Shown here in pieces: positions 9,073-18,158 of a DNA stretch of 64,000 nt. Source of the DNA: Nitrospinia bacterium (GTDB taxonomy: Bacteria; Nitrospinota; Nitrospinia; Nitrospinales; JAJDAT01); contig JAJDAT010000008.1 in NCBI GenBank assembly GCA_029261715.1, positions 17,590 through 81,589 of the forward strand, written 5' to 3'. Both the position numbers and the translations under genes were made by a program. A model generated the notes under the pieces. That model did not search any database. It worked only from the letters and a program-made list of their open reading frames with translations, and had not been told where the DNA came from. Position 1 is the stretch's first letter, and each line of letters starts with the position of its first letter.

Positions 9073-9153
9073 GGAGAATTCCGACGAAAGGCTTTGAGCT
9101 TTCCGGTTTAGTCGAGCGTATGCTACCTCCTTCTCTGGATAGTCGGGTTCTCC
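9073..9153 (+). ncRNA. Structured RNA candidate in the 9052-9403 gap
   Basis: GGAGAA (9073) pairs with TTCTCC (9148-9153), and CCGAC (9081-9085) with GTCGG (9142-9146), closing an 80-nt element. Inside, GAAAG pairs with CTTTC (9086-9103). An alternative pairing, CGAGCG (9113) with CGCTCG (9153), is possible. It is not a tRNA and no riboswitch class was recognised. The rest of 9052-9403 shows nothing but AT-rich sequence. Confidence 0.35.
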
Positions 9154-9403
9154 GCTCGCTTATCTCCAATTATTCCGTTAAATTTAAAAGAAAAACCTAA
9201 AAAACCACTTAAAGGCTATTAATAAAACCAGATAAAGACCTTTAGTGAAAAGCCTTGTTTGAGGATAGGCTTTATGTTTTAATTAAATTCTAAGATCAAA
9301 TTTTAATTAATTGAAATATCTAACTAGTTTATCCCCCACCAAGCGGAATTAAAGGCGTTTTCTTCTTTATTTTTCCCGTGACCTGTACGGAGTAGCTTTC
9401 AAG

Positions 9404-10087
9404 ATGGCAACAGAAAAAAAGTTTGCAAGAAAAGATTTAAAAGAACGCGATGAATTTATTACCTTCACTGATAAGTTCTTCGAATATTGCGCCAAAAATA
9501 AAAATTTTGTTATTGGTGTGGTTGTTATTATTGTTTTGTCGGCAGGAGCAGTTTTTGCTTTTATGACGCATCGTGAAAAACAGATGCAACAAATGGAAGC
9601 TTTACTTTTCGAAATGAAGCAAGCCAGCTTAAACTCGGATAAAAAACCGGGAGAGATAGCGACTAACTTTGAAAGCTTTTTGAAAGATTTTTCCAATGGT
9701 CCTCAAAAAGAAAGAGCGAAACTTCTATTAGCAAATCAATATTTCCAAAGTAATCAAGCTGATAAATCTGCAAGTACATATAAAGAATTAATGAGTTCTT
9801 CAAAGCCAGGCGAAATGATTTATGATTTTGCCGAATTAGGATTAGGATACTCATTAGAGTTGGCTAAAAACAAAAAGGAAGCTATTGGAGTTTTTAAAGC
9901 CTTGATAGCGCGCGAAGGTAATGCTCCTTTGTTCCAAGCTTACTTAGCTTTAGCTCGTATTTATGAGTCGGAAAAAGACACAAATAACGCTTTGCTAATT
10001 TTAAGAGAGATGGAAACTAAATTTCAAAAGCATTCGGAGTTTTCCGTCATTCAAGACAAAATAGCCTCGTTAGAAAACCAAGCATGA
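9404..10087 (+). CDS. Membrane-anchored TPR-like protein (YfgM-like)
   Basis: A 227-aa protein with a charged cytoplasmic N-terminus (about 38 aa) and one transmembrane helix (FVIGVVVIIVLSAGAVFAF). A helical periplasmic domain of tetratricopeptide type follows: repeats around KERAKLLLANQYFQS, YDFAELGLGYSLELA and LFQAYLALARIYES. The layout matches YfgM, an ancillary Sec-translocon protein with periplasmic TPRs. The M48 protease next door fits envelope protein quality control. Start ATG at 9404. The specific role is inferred. Confidence 0.75.
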   Translation: MATEKKFARKDLKERDEFITFTDKFFEYCAKNKNFVIGVVVIIVLSAGAVFAFMTHREKQMQQMEALLFEMKQASLNSDKKPGEIATNFESFLKDFSNGPQKERAKLLLANQYFQSNQADKSASTYKELMSSSKPGEMIYDFAELGLGYSLELAKNKKEAIGVFKALIAREGNAPLFQAYLALARIYESEKDTNNALLILREMETKFQKHSEFSVIQDKIASLENQA

Positions 10088-10110
10088 TTTTTTAAACTCA
10101 AGACCCATTT

Positions 10111-11220
10111 ATGCGTCTACGAAAACAGGTATTAGGAAAGTTATTTTTTTCACTTCTACTCCTGAATATTTTATTTTATTCTCCTGTAAAGTCCCAGGCC
10201 ATTACCCTGATAAGCAAGGAATCAGAGGTGGAAATGGGACGCGAGGCCGACCGCCAGGTTATCGCCCAATACGGTATTTACCAAGATAAACCTCTCCAAA
10301 TTTATGTCGATAAAATTGGGCAGAAGCTTGTTTCCCAATTATCCGATAAAGAATTCAAAAAATATTTTTTTAAAGTCGTCGACAGTTCAGAAATAAATGC
10401 CTTTGCTCTGCCAGGAGGTTATATATATGTAACCCGAGGAATCCTGAGTTTATTAAACTCTGAGGCCGAATTGGCTGGAGTTTTAGGCCATGAAATTGGG
10501 CATGTCATTTTCCACCATGGGGCTAAATCTATTGTTCGCTCGATAGGGGCTCAAATTTTGGCGATTGGAGGGGCCATCGCCAGTCCTAAAAACGCAGGGC
10601 AATGGATAGCGATGAGTACCCAGCTTTTTAGCACTATTAATTTGGGATACGGTCGGGAAGCAGAACTTGAATCAGACACTCAAGGAATTGTGAATATATA
10701 TGAAGCTGGTTATAACCCAGAGGACATATCAAAGTTTTTAAAAGCCCTTAGATGGAAAGAAATCATGTCTGGGCAGGGATACCACAGCTTTCAGGCGACT
10801 CATCCAGACACAAAAGAAAGAATTATTAAGGCCGAAAGCCTAGCTATTTCGCTACAGGGGAGAGGAAGAAAGACTTTCGATAATCGCGACCATTATCTTG
10901 CACAGCTTCAGGGTATGCCTTATGGCGGGAAAAGACATTCCAGAGACCGAAAACGGTACAAGAAAAAATATATTGATATTTATGTCGTTAAAGAAGGGGA
11001 TACATTTGCTTCAATAGCGGAAAACGAAGTTGGCGATAAAAGTAGAAGTATGGAAATCGCCATATTGAACGGGAAAAAAGATAGACATCCTTTGAAGCCC
11101 GGCCAACTAGTTAAAATTGTCCGTAAAGGCGTTCCAAATAAGTCACTCTCTCTACAACCAGAACCTGCCTTTACAAATAAAAAATTATCTATTCCTTCTT
11201 CAAAGTTGAATGGAAGATAA
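10111..11220 (+). CDS. Periplasmic M48 metalloprotease with C-terminal LysM
   Basis: A 369-aa exported protein: signal peptide (residues 1-30), an M48 peptidase domain with zinc motif HEIGH at 127-131 and the downstream third-ligand Glu in GREAELESDT, then a LysM peptidoglycan-binding domain near the C-terminus (YVVKEGDTFASIAE to KPGQLVKIV). It resembles BepA/YfgC and LoiP-type envelope quality-control proteases, but a LysM replaces BepA's TPR region. The preceding gene supplies a TPR-like membrane protein. It probably degrades or chaperones misfolded outer-membrane proteins. The last codons overlap the start of the next small gene. Confidence 0.88.
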   Translation: MRLRKQVLGKLFFSLLLLNILFYSPVKSQAITLISKESEVEMGREADRQVIAQYGIYQDKPLQIYVDKIGQKLVSQLSDKEFKKYFFKVVDSSEINAFALPGGYIYVTRGILSLLNSEAELAGVLGHEIGHVIFHHGAKSIVRSIGAQILAIGGAIASPKNAGQWIAMSTQLFSTINLGYGREAELESDTQGIVNIYEAGYNPEDISKFLKALRWKEIMSGQGYHSFQATHPDTKERIIKAESLAISLQGRGRKTFDNRDHYLAQLQGMPYGGKRHSRDRKRYKKKYIDIYVVKEGDTFASIAENEVGDKSRSMEIAILNGKKDRHPLKPGQLVKIVRKGVPNKSLSLQPEPAFTNKKLSIPSSKLNGR

Positions 11221-11386
11221 AATAATCCTCGAAAAAACCTACTACGTTCATTTAAAAGAAAACGGCGAAATTTGTAATCGCCTTCCTGCCGGAACTCATG
11301 TCCATCCCATTAAAAGAAAAAATGATTGGTTAAGAATCACCTGGAGAAGCGGTAAGAAAAAGGGGTGGATCCAACGTCCCGAGTAA
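11210..11386 (+). CDS. Small SH3-like domain protein (58 aa)
   Basis: An ATG at 11210 overlaps the end of the M48 gene by 11 nt and opens a 58-codon frame ending in TAA at 11386. The product (MEDKIILEKTYYVH...) has an SH3-like pattern: a Gly-x-His-Val turn, then NDWLRITWRSGKKKGWIQ, typical of the last strands of bacterial SH3 domains. There is no signal peptide, so it would be cytosolic unless it pairs with the exported protease. The overlap suggests translational coupling. The frame looks real, but function is unknown. Confidence 0.6.
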   Translation: MEDKIILEKTYYVHLKENGEICNRLPAGTHVHPIKRKNDWLRITWRSGKKKGWIQRPE

Positions 11387-11525
11387 AACTGATTTTTTAG
11401 ATATTTTATTCCTCATAGAATTTTTTTATCTTTTCGTTGCGCTAAGCCTATTGTTTTTCCATTGATATTCTTTATTTGTTTGATAATTAGGAATGAGTGT
11501 TGCCTGCTGAATTCTTCTGGAAGCT

Positions 11526-11690
11526 TTATAGTCCATTCATACTTCCAATCAGGAGTGGAACTCGAACAAGAGGGCCTTCGCTAGTAGCAAGGAATAATGT
11601 GTCGCTAAAGGTAAAAGCCGCAAAAAATGCGATGGCCAATAAGAATAAAAATCCTATTATAATTTTATTTTTGTCTAGTTTTTTATTCAA
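11526..11690 (-). CDS. Possible small single-span membrane protein (54 aa)
   Basis: A minus-strand frame from TTG at 11690 encodes NKKLDKNK followed by a clear transmembrane helix (IIIGFLFLLAIAFFAAFTF) and a short tail with GPLVRVPLL. It lies downstream of the DUF115 gene, about 60 nt after its stop, in the same direction. A GAGAAA sequence 7 nt upstream is a weak ribosome site. A plus-strand frame of 93 codons covers the same bases but has no domain-like composition. Support is the helix and the context only. Confidence 0.35.
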   Translation of the reverse strand: MNKKLDKNKIIIGFLFLLAIAFFAAFTFSDTLFLATSEGPLVRVPLLIGSMNGL

Positions 11691-11749
11691 TCGAAATTTC
11701 TCGTTTCAACGCGTTTCAGTAAAAAAAGATCAAATAAAAAATATTTTTC

Positions 11750-13603
11750 TTAAATTTTGTTTAAAACGTTTTTTATAGTTTGTTGCATTGAATGGCAGGT
11801 TTGCCAAAGGGTAGGTAAGAAATTCTGATCTCTTTGAAATTTTAATTCTTTTATTTTGTCTGGCGTATCATTTGCCGATTCGATTTTATGATTGGCGTGA
11901 TTCCACTCCAAAAACTCTTTATAGGAAAGCCCTTGAAGTAATTGAGCTAACTCTGGGTTCGCGGTTAGTTTCCTATACATTCCATCCATTTCATTCAAGA
12001 ATTTATCTTTATTTTTCACATTAAGATTTATATTTTTTTTTAAGATAGACAGTTTTTTTAACCACTCGTTTAATATCTCATATAGAGTTTTCATTGATTT
12101 TTTTAACTGGATAGTATCTGAGTTAGATTTTAAATTAGTAAGAAAATCAATACGATCTTTTTGCATTTTTCCTTCACAGTGATTAACTAAAGTTTCTTTT
12201 AATGTAATCGCTTTAGCTCCAGCAATTGGCAAACCTCCTTCAGTAGCGTTGATGACATCGGGGAATCTGATGATTTCACTTTCAAAAAGATGTTTATAGG
12301 ATTCTAAAGCGATGGTTGTGTTAATTTTTTGTCCAAAAATATCTAAAGTTTCTTTTAAAGACGAAGCATACTTTTTAAATTTTTCTTTTTCTAAATAATT
12401 GGGAGTGATAGGGCCTCTTGCCAATTCTATAAAATCGTTCTGATAATAGGCTCCAGAACAATGCATTCTATTTTTAAAGAATGCCAGGTCTTGCCCTAGT
12501 AATATAACGGGTGAACAACCCAGGTGTTTAGCGAGTAATAATCCTGTGTGGGCAACGGATAGGGATTTACCTAGGTTGCCTTTTGAACCATTTTTTTGAG
12601 CGATCCATTTGGAAAAATAGACCTCGGAATCTAAAACTAATCTTCTATCTTTAAAAGCCTCAGGAATAACCCAGGGTACCGTGGGGTCGAATAATAGCCA
12701 TGGTTTTACTGGGATATCTTTTAGATCAAAACCCTTAACTGTTATATCGTCGGGGTCAATTGCGACAATAAAGTCTGGCGATACCCCAGCTCGAAGTAAA
12801 GGTTTTAATGCCGTAGAGACAGCTATGATGATAAGTTTTTCAGCCCCGCTTTTTAAGAGTTCAATGTTTTTGTCAAGAGAAGGGCCGGCAGAAACAACAA
12901 CGGCGGGGGTTCCAATCATTTTGGATTTGAGTTCTGAAACGCCAGGACTATTTATGATGGCTGGAATATTTTCCATTATATTATGGAAGAACATTCTAGA
13001 AAATTTGGATTGAGTTTTTTGATTAATCTCCGCTTCTTGAATAGCGTTGTTTAAAATAACGTCAACTTCTTTAAAAAAATCCGGAAACAAGCTCATAGAC
13101 GGTTTATGAATGATTGGTAAAAAACCGTTGAGCGCTAGGCCAAACGCTTCGCGAGATAAGGTTTCATTTAATTCTGTAGAGCTAGGAGAAATTAACAATG
13201 ATAGTCCTGGATGTTGTAGAACTTCGGATAAATCCAAAGACTCCAAAGCTAGTTTAAAGATCTCTAAACTATTTTCAATCAATAGAATTTTTGCGTTTTT
13301 AGAAACCTTCTTTGTCAATTCCAATAAACTATAGCCTAAGCCAGAACCCACTACGATAAAGCTTAGATAGTCGTTTACGGGTAAACCATTGATTAGCTTT
13401 TCAGCTTCTGTTTCTGGTTGGTAAGCGCTGTGTAAATATTTTGGAGAGCTGCTCTCAGTGATGAAGGATAGAGTTGGCGTTCCGGATTTAGAAGACGAAA
13501 CTTGGAAATGTCCGGATGCTTGTGATGACGTTAACTTATTTTGTAAATAAGGAAAACGTTTTTCAATTAGGAAAGCATTTTTTTGATAGATGGGATTAGA
13601 CAT
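11750..13603 (-). CDS. DUF115 / Maf-type motility accessory (glycan-transfer) protein
   Basis: A 617-aa protein of the family annotated as motility-associated factor, related to the MptE 6-hydroxymethylpterin diphosphokinase fold. The core is at about residues 225-400: PAVVVSAGPSLDKNIELL, then ALKPLLRAGVSPDFIVAIDP and LGQDLAFF. In Campylobacter, Helicobacter and Aeromonas, Maf proteins transfer nonulosonic acids onto flagellin. No flagellin or sugar-synthesis genes lie in this window, so the target is open. It sits alone on the minus strand, 183 bp from bioC. Confidence 0.85.
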   Translation of the reverse strand: MSNPIYQKNAFLIEKRFPYLQNKLTSSQASGHFQVSSSKSGTPTLSFITESSSPKYLHSAYQPETEAEKLINGLPVNDYLSFIVVGSGLGYSLLELTKKVSKNAKILLIENSLEIFKLALESLDLSEVLQHPGLSLLISPSSTELNETLSREAFGLALNGFLPIIHKPSMSLFPDFFKEVDVILNNAIQEAEINQKTQSKFSRMFFHNIMENIPAIINSPGVSELKSKMIGTPAVVVSAGPSLDKNIELLKSGAEKLIIIAVSTALKPLLRAGVSPDFIVAIDPDDITVKGFDLKDIPVKPWLLFDPTVPWVIPEAFKDRRLVLDSEVYFSKWIAQKNGSKGNLGKSLSVAHTGLLLAKHLGCSPVILLGQDLAFFKNRMHCSGAYYQNDFIELARGPITPNYLEKEKFKKYASSLKETLDIFGQKINTTIALESYKHLFESEIIRFPDVINATEGGLPIAGAKAITLKETLVNHCEGKMQKDRIDFLTNLKSNSDTIQLKKSMKTLYEILNEWLKKLSILKKNINLNVKNKDKFLNEMDGMYRKLTANPELAQLLQGLSYKEFLEWNHANHKIESANDTPDKIKELKFQRDQNFLPTLWQTCHSMQQTIKNVLNKI

Positions 13604-13786
13604 TAAAGTCGCGGCAAAAAGATTATGCAGGATTTAAGGGTATTTCTAACAATTCAATGTTTTTACTTGCGGCAACTCGCAAGTCCTTATTTTAGAAGGT
13701 CCACTCGTAGCTAAAAACTGTTTTTAGAGGTTCCCTCAAATTAATGAACAAAATGTTGGATGAGTTCAGGTTTATAGTGACTTTTC

Positions 13787-14554
13787 TTATTTTTTTTGAG
13801 CAGATAAAAAATAAAGCTCCCAAGTGGAGTATATTCCCTGCGATGTAGAAAAAGTAGAATCGTAATCCCTTAATAATTTCCTTAAAGAACCTGCCTTTAG
13901 TTGAGAAAATGGAGAAGCCCCCGTTTGTTGCAGGTTTTTAATCAACTCTCCAGCAGAAGGGAAAAAGACTTTTCTCATTTCCTTTTCGGCTTTAGTTATT
14001 TTATAACCTGCATTCGTTAAGGTTTTTTTCCAGGCGCTCAAAGAAACTAATTTTGAAGCGCTATTGATGGAAGCCATTTCCCTCAATTCAAAAAGGGTTT
14101 TGGGGCCGAATACACTGAAAATAATAGCGCCATCCACTGGTTGTAAATCGAATATTTTTTTTAGCGTTGATTCTGGATTATTCAGCCATTGGAATACGGC
14201 ATTTGCGGCGACAAGATTTGTTTTTGGGAAATTAAGTTTCTCAGCATCTCCAATAAATATTTTTGCAGAGTTTGGTAACTCAATATGAGTAACAAGACAA
14301 TCAATCATAGCAGACGAAATATCGTTCAGGACTAATTTTTTCGGGGAAAGAGTCAAGAGATGCCGAGTAAATAAACCTGTTCCGCATCCAATTTCTAAAA
14401 TGGAGTCAAACTTCGTTTCGGGGATTAGAGCTGCTAATCTTTCCGCCATATTTTTTTGTAAGAATGCCCTTCGATCATAAGTTTTTGCATGTTTGGAAAA
14501 ACTCTCCACAACTTTTGAGTCTTTGGAAATTTCTTCAGGAGAGGGGATTGACAT
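13787..14554 (-). CDS. bioC: Malonyl-ACP O-methyltransferase BioC
   Basis: A 255-aa SAM-dependent methyltransferase with the BioC N-terminal signature (SFSKHAKTYDRRAFLQK) and SAM motif I ILEIGCGTGLFT near residue 54. The later motif VAANAVFQWLNN is also typical. BioC methylates malonyl-ACP so that the fatty-acid machinery can build the pimeloyl chain of biotin. It is the last of the minus-strand biotin group (bioF, BioH-like, kinase fusion, bioC), separated from the kinase gene by about 220 bp. bioA, bioD and bioB are not in the window. Confidence 0.88.
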   Translation of the reverse strand: MSIPSPEEISKDSKVVESFSKHAKTYDRRAFLQKNMAERLAALIPETKFDSILEIGCGTGLFTRHLLTLSPKKLVLNDISSAMIDCLVTHIELPNSAKIFIGDAEKLNFPKTNLVAANAVFQWLNNPESTLKKIFDLQPVDGAIIFSVFGPKTLFELREMASINSASKLVSLSAWKKTLTNAGYKITKAEKEMRKVFFPSAGELIKNLQQTGASPFSQLKAGSLRKLLRDYDSTFSTSQGIYSTWELYFLSAQKK

Positions 14555-14774
14555 ATGTTTTTTAGGATGGTGTTAAGGTGGTTTTAAGGTAATAAAAAAT
14601 GTTTAAAGTTAGAGCAAGGTATTGAGCTTAATTGATGGAAAACTTATTAAATCGAGGCGAGATCCTTCACCAATATTTGCATATCGCTTCAGGAAGACGC
14701 GCAAGAGGGATTGTGCAACTTTAGTCTCTTTTTCGATTAACAAGAAAAGCAGGTTAATCGGTTTTGATTTTGTT

Positions 14775-17489
14775 TTAGCCGCTTTTTTTACTGTCGTCTT
14801 GGGATCTTCGCCTTGTTTTTTCTTCTGCAGAAGCCACTTTTTCCGGAAGACGAATGGTGAAGGTGGAGCCTACTCCCAATACGCTTTTGACAGAAATATC
14901 GCCACCCATCATTCGGCAAAAACGTCGGCTAATGGCAAGACCTAAACCGGTGCCTCCGAATTTTCTAGTAGAATGAGCTTGAGTGAATTCGTCAAAAAGC
15001 TTTTTTAATTGTTCTCCGTCCATTCCAATTCCAGTGTCCTTTACTTGGAATGAAAGCCAATCCATTGTATCGGTGTCTCTTTTTGTTCTGTTAATAATTA
15101 AATCAATAACGCCATTTTCGGTAAATTTACAAGAGTTACTTAATAAGTTCAAAAGAGTTTGTCGGATACGACCGCTATCGGCGAACATAGCGCCTGGTTC
15201 TGCTACTATGGTCAGTTTAAGTTCATTTTTATTTTTTTGAGCTAATGGTTGAATGATATCTTCGACTTCTTTCAGTAAATCGGTAACAACAAAAGTTTCT
15301 AGGTGAACTTCCATTTTTCCCGCTTCAATTTTGGAAAGATCTAAAATATCTTGAATCAAACCGAGCAATTGTTTCCCCGCGCCATGAATTTTTTGCACAT
15401 CGCCCGCTAGCTCTTCCTCTTCCATCTCTTCCAGTTCTTCTAGCAGTATTTCGCTATAACCGATGATGGCGTTCATGGGAGTTCTTAATTCATGACTCAT
15501 ATTAGCTAAAAATCTACTTTTTACTTTACTGGCCTCTAAGGCTTCGTCCCTGGCAACAGCTAACTGTCTATTCGCGTCCTGCATTTCTTTTTCAGCCTTC
15601 TTTTGAACGGAAACATCCCGCAAAATGACTGTATACAATGTGGAGTTTCCAACTTTCACTTCACTCACAGAAATATCCAAAGGGAAAATTTCATCATTTT
15701 TTCTCTGGCCAGTGGCTTCATTTAATAAGCTTTCCCCAGAGTCAGTAGAGGATTCTAGAAAATGTTTCAATGCTGTTTCTGAATCTGATATGGCTTTTTC
15801 AGGAAATAACATTTGAAATTTATTACCTTCAACCTCTTCAGGAGCGTATCCAAATATTCTTTCGGCAGCTCTATTAAAAGAGACTATAGTTTCGAGTTCG
15901 TCCAATACAACAATGCCATCTGGGGCGTCGTCCATTATGGCCTTGGTTCTGGCTTCACTTTTTTTAAGCATGGAAGCCATTTTTTGGGCTTCGGAAATCA
16001 AATGAACATTGGTGATTGCGATGGCAGCTTGAGAGGCAAGGCTTTCAACTAGACTTACGTATTCAGGAAGAAAAGAGGTGATCTCTTTATCCTCTTTGGC
16101 TCGTTTTGCGTTAATTAGTTGCAAAACTCCTACAACTTCGTTCTGATGGTTTTTCATCGGAACGACCAGCATAGATTTTGTTCTATAGCCGGTTTGTTTA
16201 TCGAATTTTCTCGGACCGGTAAAGTCAAAGGGCTTAAAGTTATATACATCTGGAATGTTAACCAGTTCGCCAGTTAAAGCGACATAGGCTGAAACGTTTG
16301 ACTTGTTTAACTCTACCGGAGGAAAAGTGATTTGAACATTGCTGGAACCGCCCATTCGAATATTAAGGCTTTCGTTCTGGACGATTTTGAAGTTTAGGAC
16401 GTTGTTTTCTAAAATATATAATGTTCCTCCATCGGACTTCGTTATATCTCTCGCTCTGTCTATGATCATTTCTAGTAATATTTCAATATCGCTTTCGCGA
16501 GACAAAGCGCGTCCAATATCCGAAAAACGTTTTAATTCGTTTCTTAAATTATCTAGCGCTTCGTGTGTTTCGGATAATTCGGTTTTGAGGGTGTTTTTCT
16601 TTAAACTGTTGGACTGTTCAGACATGTCTGGAGGAGGTAAATGAGGAGATACAATCCAGCCTTCTGACTTAACGGTGAAGTGATTTTTTGAATTAATACC
16701 AAAGTGCGGCCAACCTTGTAAGAATGCCCAATAAGCTTGTATGCAGCATAACACTGAGTCTAATGAGTCTCCGGTGTTGTCTTCAATAATAAGTTTTTTT
16801 ATGTCTTCTTCGACGTCTAGTGAAAAACCTAAGTTTTTCATTAAATAATCAGATAACACTCCATCTAAAATTTTTTTACGCGATTCCTCTAATTGTTCGC
16901 TATTGGAAGCTGTAGAGTCTGATTTGTAAGGGCCTGTAAATAGTCTTGATAAGAGGGCTGGATAAGTTTCAAAAGCAATTCTGTTGTCTTTAGGGTGGTG
17001 AAACGGGATGACCGAGATGCCGGCATTTGCCAATCTTTTTGCGCCCTCATAAAACATTTTGATCAAGGGAGGATTGACAGTTTTTAACGGACTTTGCGCT
17101 TGATGGATAGAATCTGTGATGCGAGGAAGGTCTTTAAGGCCTTTCGGTTGCAAACTTTTAAAATCTTGTACTTTTTGTTCTAGCTCTTTTTTTGAAAGTT
17201 TTGCGAGTGAGTTGACATAATTATTCCACTCAAGCGGCAAGCTATTATCTTTTAAAAAGCTTATCGGTAGGCCAAATGGAAAATCAAAACCCGCTACCCA
17301 AGGTCCATTTCTAGATAAAAACTCTTCGAATTCCTCAAAGTTAGTCCACTGTTCTAATTTTGATATAGACAGTTCAGACTTAGATCGACCATAACCATGG
17401 GCGCAGACTAAGGGCTTTTTTTCAGTGGGGGCGCTTGTGAAATCGAGACCAAAGACTTTCATAGAAAATTTATTATAGTTATTCACCAA
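14775..17489 (-). CDS. DUF429-GAF-PAS-histidine kinase fusion
   Basis: A 904-aa protein. Residues 1-285 resemble DUF429, a predicted RNase H-like nuclease family ([11 protein letters not shown] with an early Asp, [12 protein letters not shown], and late [16 protein letters not shown]). A short coiled coil (290-325) leads to a GAF domain (330-495), a PAS domain (505-630) and a HisKA/HATPase core with phospho-acceptor His666 in [12 protein letters not shown], and G boxes DTGIGM and GGTGLGL. No receiver or membrane helix is present, so it is a cytosolic sensor. Start is ambiguous: TTG at 17489, GTG at 17486 (AAGAG upstream) or ATG at 17462. The fusion and its place inside a biotin operon are unusual. 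Confidence 0.85.
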   Translation of the reverse strand: MVNNYNKFSMKVFGLDFTSAPTEKKPLVCAHGYGRSKSELSISKLEQWTNFEEFEEFLSRNGPWVAGFDFPFGLPISFLKDNSLPLEWNNYVNSLAKLSKKELEQKVQDFKSLQPKGLKDLPRITDSIHQAQSPLKTVNPPLIKMFYEGAKRLANAGISVIPFHHPKDNRIAFETYPALLSRLFTGPYKSDSTASNSEQLEESRKKILDGVLSDYLMKNLGFSLDVEEDIKKLIIEDNTGDSLDSVLCCIQAYWAFLQGWPHFGINSKNHFTVKSEGWIVSPHLPPPDMSEQSNSLKKNTLKTELSETHEALDNLRNELKRFSDIGRALSRESDIEILLEMIIDRARDITKSDGGTLYILENNVLNFKIVQNESLNIRMGGSSNVQITFPPVELNKSNVSAYVALTGELVNIPDVYNFKPFDFTGPRKFDKQTGYRTKSMLVVPMKNHQNEVVGVLQLINAKRAKEDKEITSFLPEYVSLVESLASQAAIAITNVHLISEAQKMASMLKKSEARTKAIMDDAPDGIVVLDELETIVSFNRAAERIFGYAPEEVEGNKFQMLFPEKAISDSETALKHFLESSTDSGESLLNEATGQRKNDEIFPLDISVSEVKVGNSTLYTVILRDVSVQKKAEKEMQDANRQLAVARDEALEASKVKSRFLANMSHELRTPMNAIIGYSEILLEELEEMEEEELAGDVQKIHGAGKQLLGLIQDILDLSKIEAGKMEVHLETFVVTDLLKEVEDIIQPLAQKNKNELKLTIVAEPGAMFADSGRIRQTLLNLLSNSCKFTENGVIDLIINRTKRDTDTMDWLSFQVKDTGIGMDGEQLKKLFDEFTQAHSTRKFGGTGLGLAISRRFCRMMGGDISVKSVLGVGSTFTIRLPEKVASAEEKTRRRSQDDSKKSG

Positions 17490-17510
17490 TCTCTTCGTAG
17501 ATATTAATTT

Positions 17511-18158
17511 TTACTGGTTCCATTGAAGGCGTTCCGCTAAAGCTTTTAACATTTTGTCAGGAGCGTGATCGCAACCGCTCACAACTTCTAAGTGCGGAAT
17601 ATGGTTTTTTAGATCTGTTTCTATCAATGGGTCTTTATCGCCCAAATAACTTAAAAAACCTTCCGAAGTATTGCCTTCCACTTTTACGTCTCTTAAAAAC
17701 TCCAGACCTTCTATCAAAATATCATTTTCAGGGATATTTTCTAAAAGGTTTTCTCCATTGGATAAATTACACTGTGCAAAAAAACTTATTATCGGTTTAG
17801 ATTCTTCAGGACGTCTTTTAAGAGTTTTTAATAAGTATAATAATTGGACAGAAGCCGTTTTACCACCTCTTTTATCTTCTTTAACAAATGAGAGAATTGG
17901 AGCGATTAACGCTTTAATCGCTTTATCGGGGATCAATTTTCTATGATGCAATAACCATAAGCTACCCATCGAATATCCAATATAAAGATCACTTTCCGTT
18001 TCTCGTAAAATTTGCTCGGCTTCTTTAGAGTTTCCAGGAGAATTAGGATAGACGGCTTTAACGTTGCATTCAGGGAAAAACGATTGAACTATTACTTCAA
18101 ACCAGGCAGAGGGTACCGCCCATCCACAAATTGCGGTTATCCTTTTTGTTTTTTCCAT
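17511..18158 (-). CDS. BioH-like alpha/beta hydrolase (pimeloyl-ACP methyl esterase candidate)
   Basis: A 215-aa alpha/beta hydrolase. The oxyanion region is CGWAVPSAWF and the nucleophile elbow is GYSMGS (Ser63). The acid is Asp176 in GDKDPL and the base His198 in GCDHAP. It overlaps the end of bioF by 22 nt and lies two genes before bioC, so it most likely removes the methyl group from pimeloyl-ACP methyl ester. That is the step BioH performs in E. coli and that unrelated esterases (BioG, BioK, BioJ, BioV) perform elsewhere. The sequence is divergent from classic BioH, so the name is left open. Confidence 0.8.
   Translation of the reverse strand: MEKTKRITAICGWAVPSAWFEVIVQSFFPECNVKAVYPNSPGNSKEAEQILRETESDLYIGYSMGSLWLLHHRKLIPDKAIKALIAPILSFVKEDKRGGKTASVQLLYLLKTLKRRPEESKPIISFFAQCNLSNGENLLENIPENDILIEGLEFLRDVKVEGNTSEGFLSYLGDKDPLIETDLKNHIPHLEVVSGCDHAPDKMLKALAERLQWNQ

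Noticed and set aside
9073..9153. Possible tRNA on the minus strand (GGAGAAC... ending ...GAATTCTCC)
   Set aside because: No anticodon arm or T-loop GTTCRA in register. Kept only as an unassigned structured element.
11497..11778. 93-codon plus-strand frame
   Set aside because: It overlaps the end of the DUF115 gene and a more plausible membrane-protein frame on the other strand. Composition is not protein-like.
13665..13684. 7-bp hairpin ACTTGCG/CGCAAGT between bioC and the DUF115 gene
   Set aside because: No T run follows on the transcribed (minus) strand, so it is not supported as a terminator.
14580..14774. Minus-strand frame after the DUF429-kinase gene (LLIEKETKVAQSLLRVFLKR)
   Set aside because: It has no good start codon or ribosome site. 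It could be a worn remnant but cannot be assigned.
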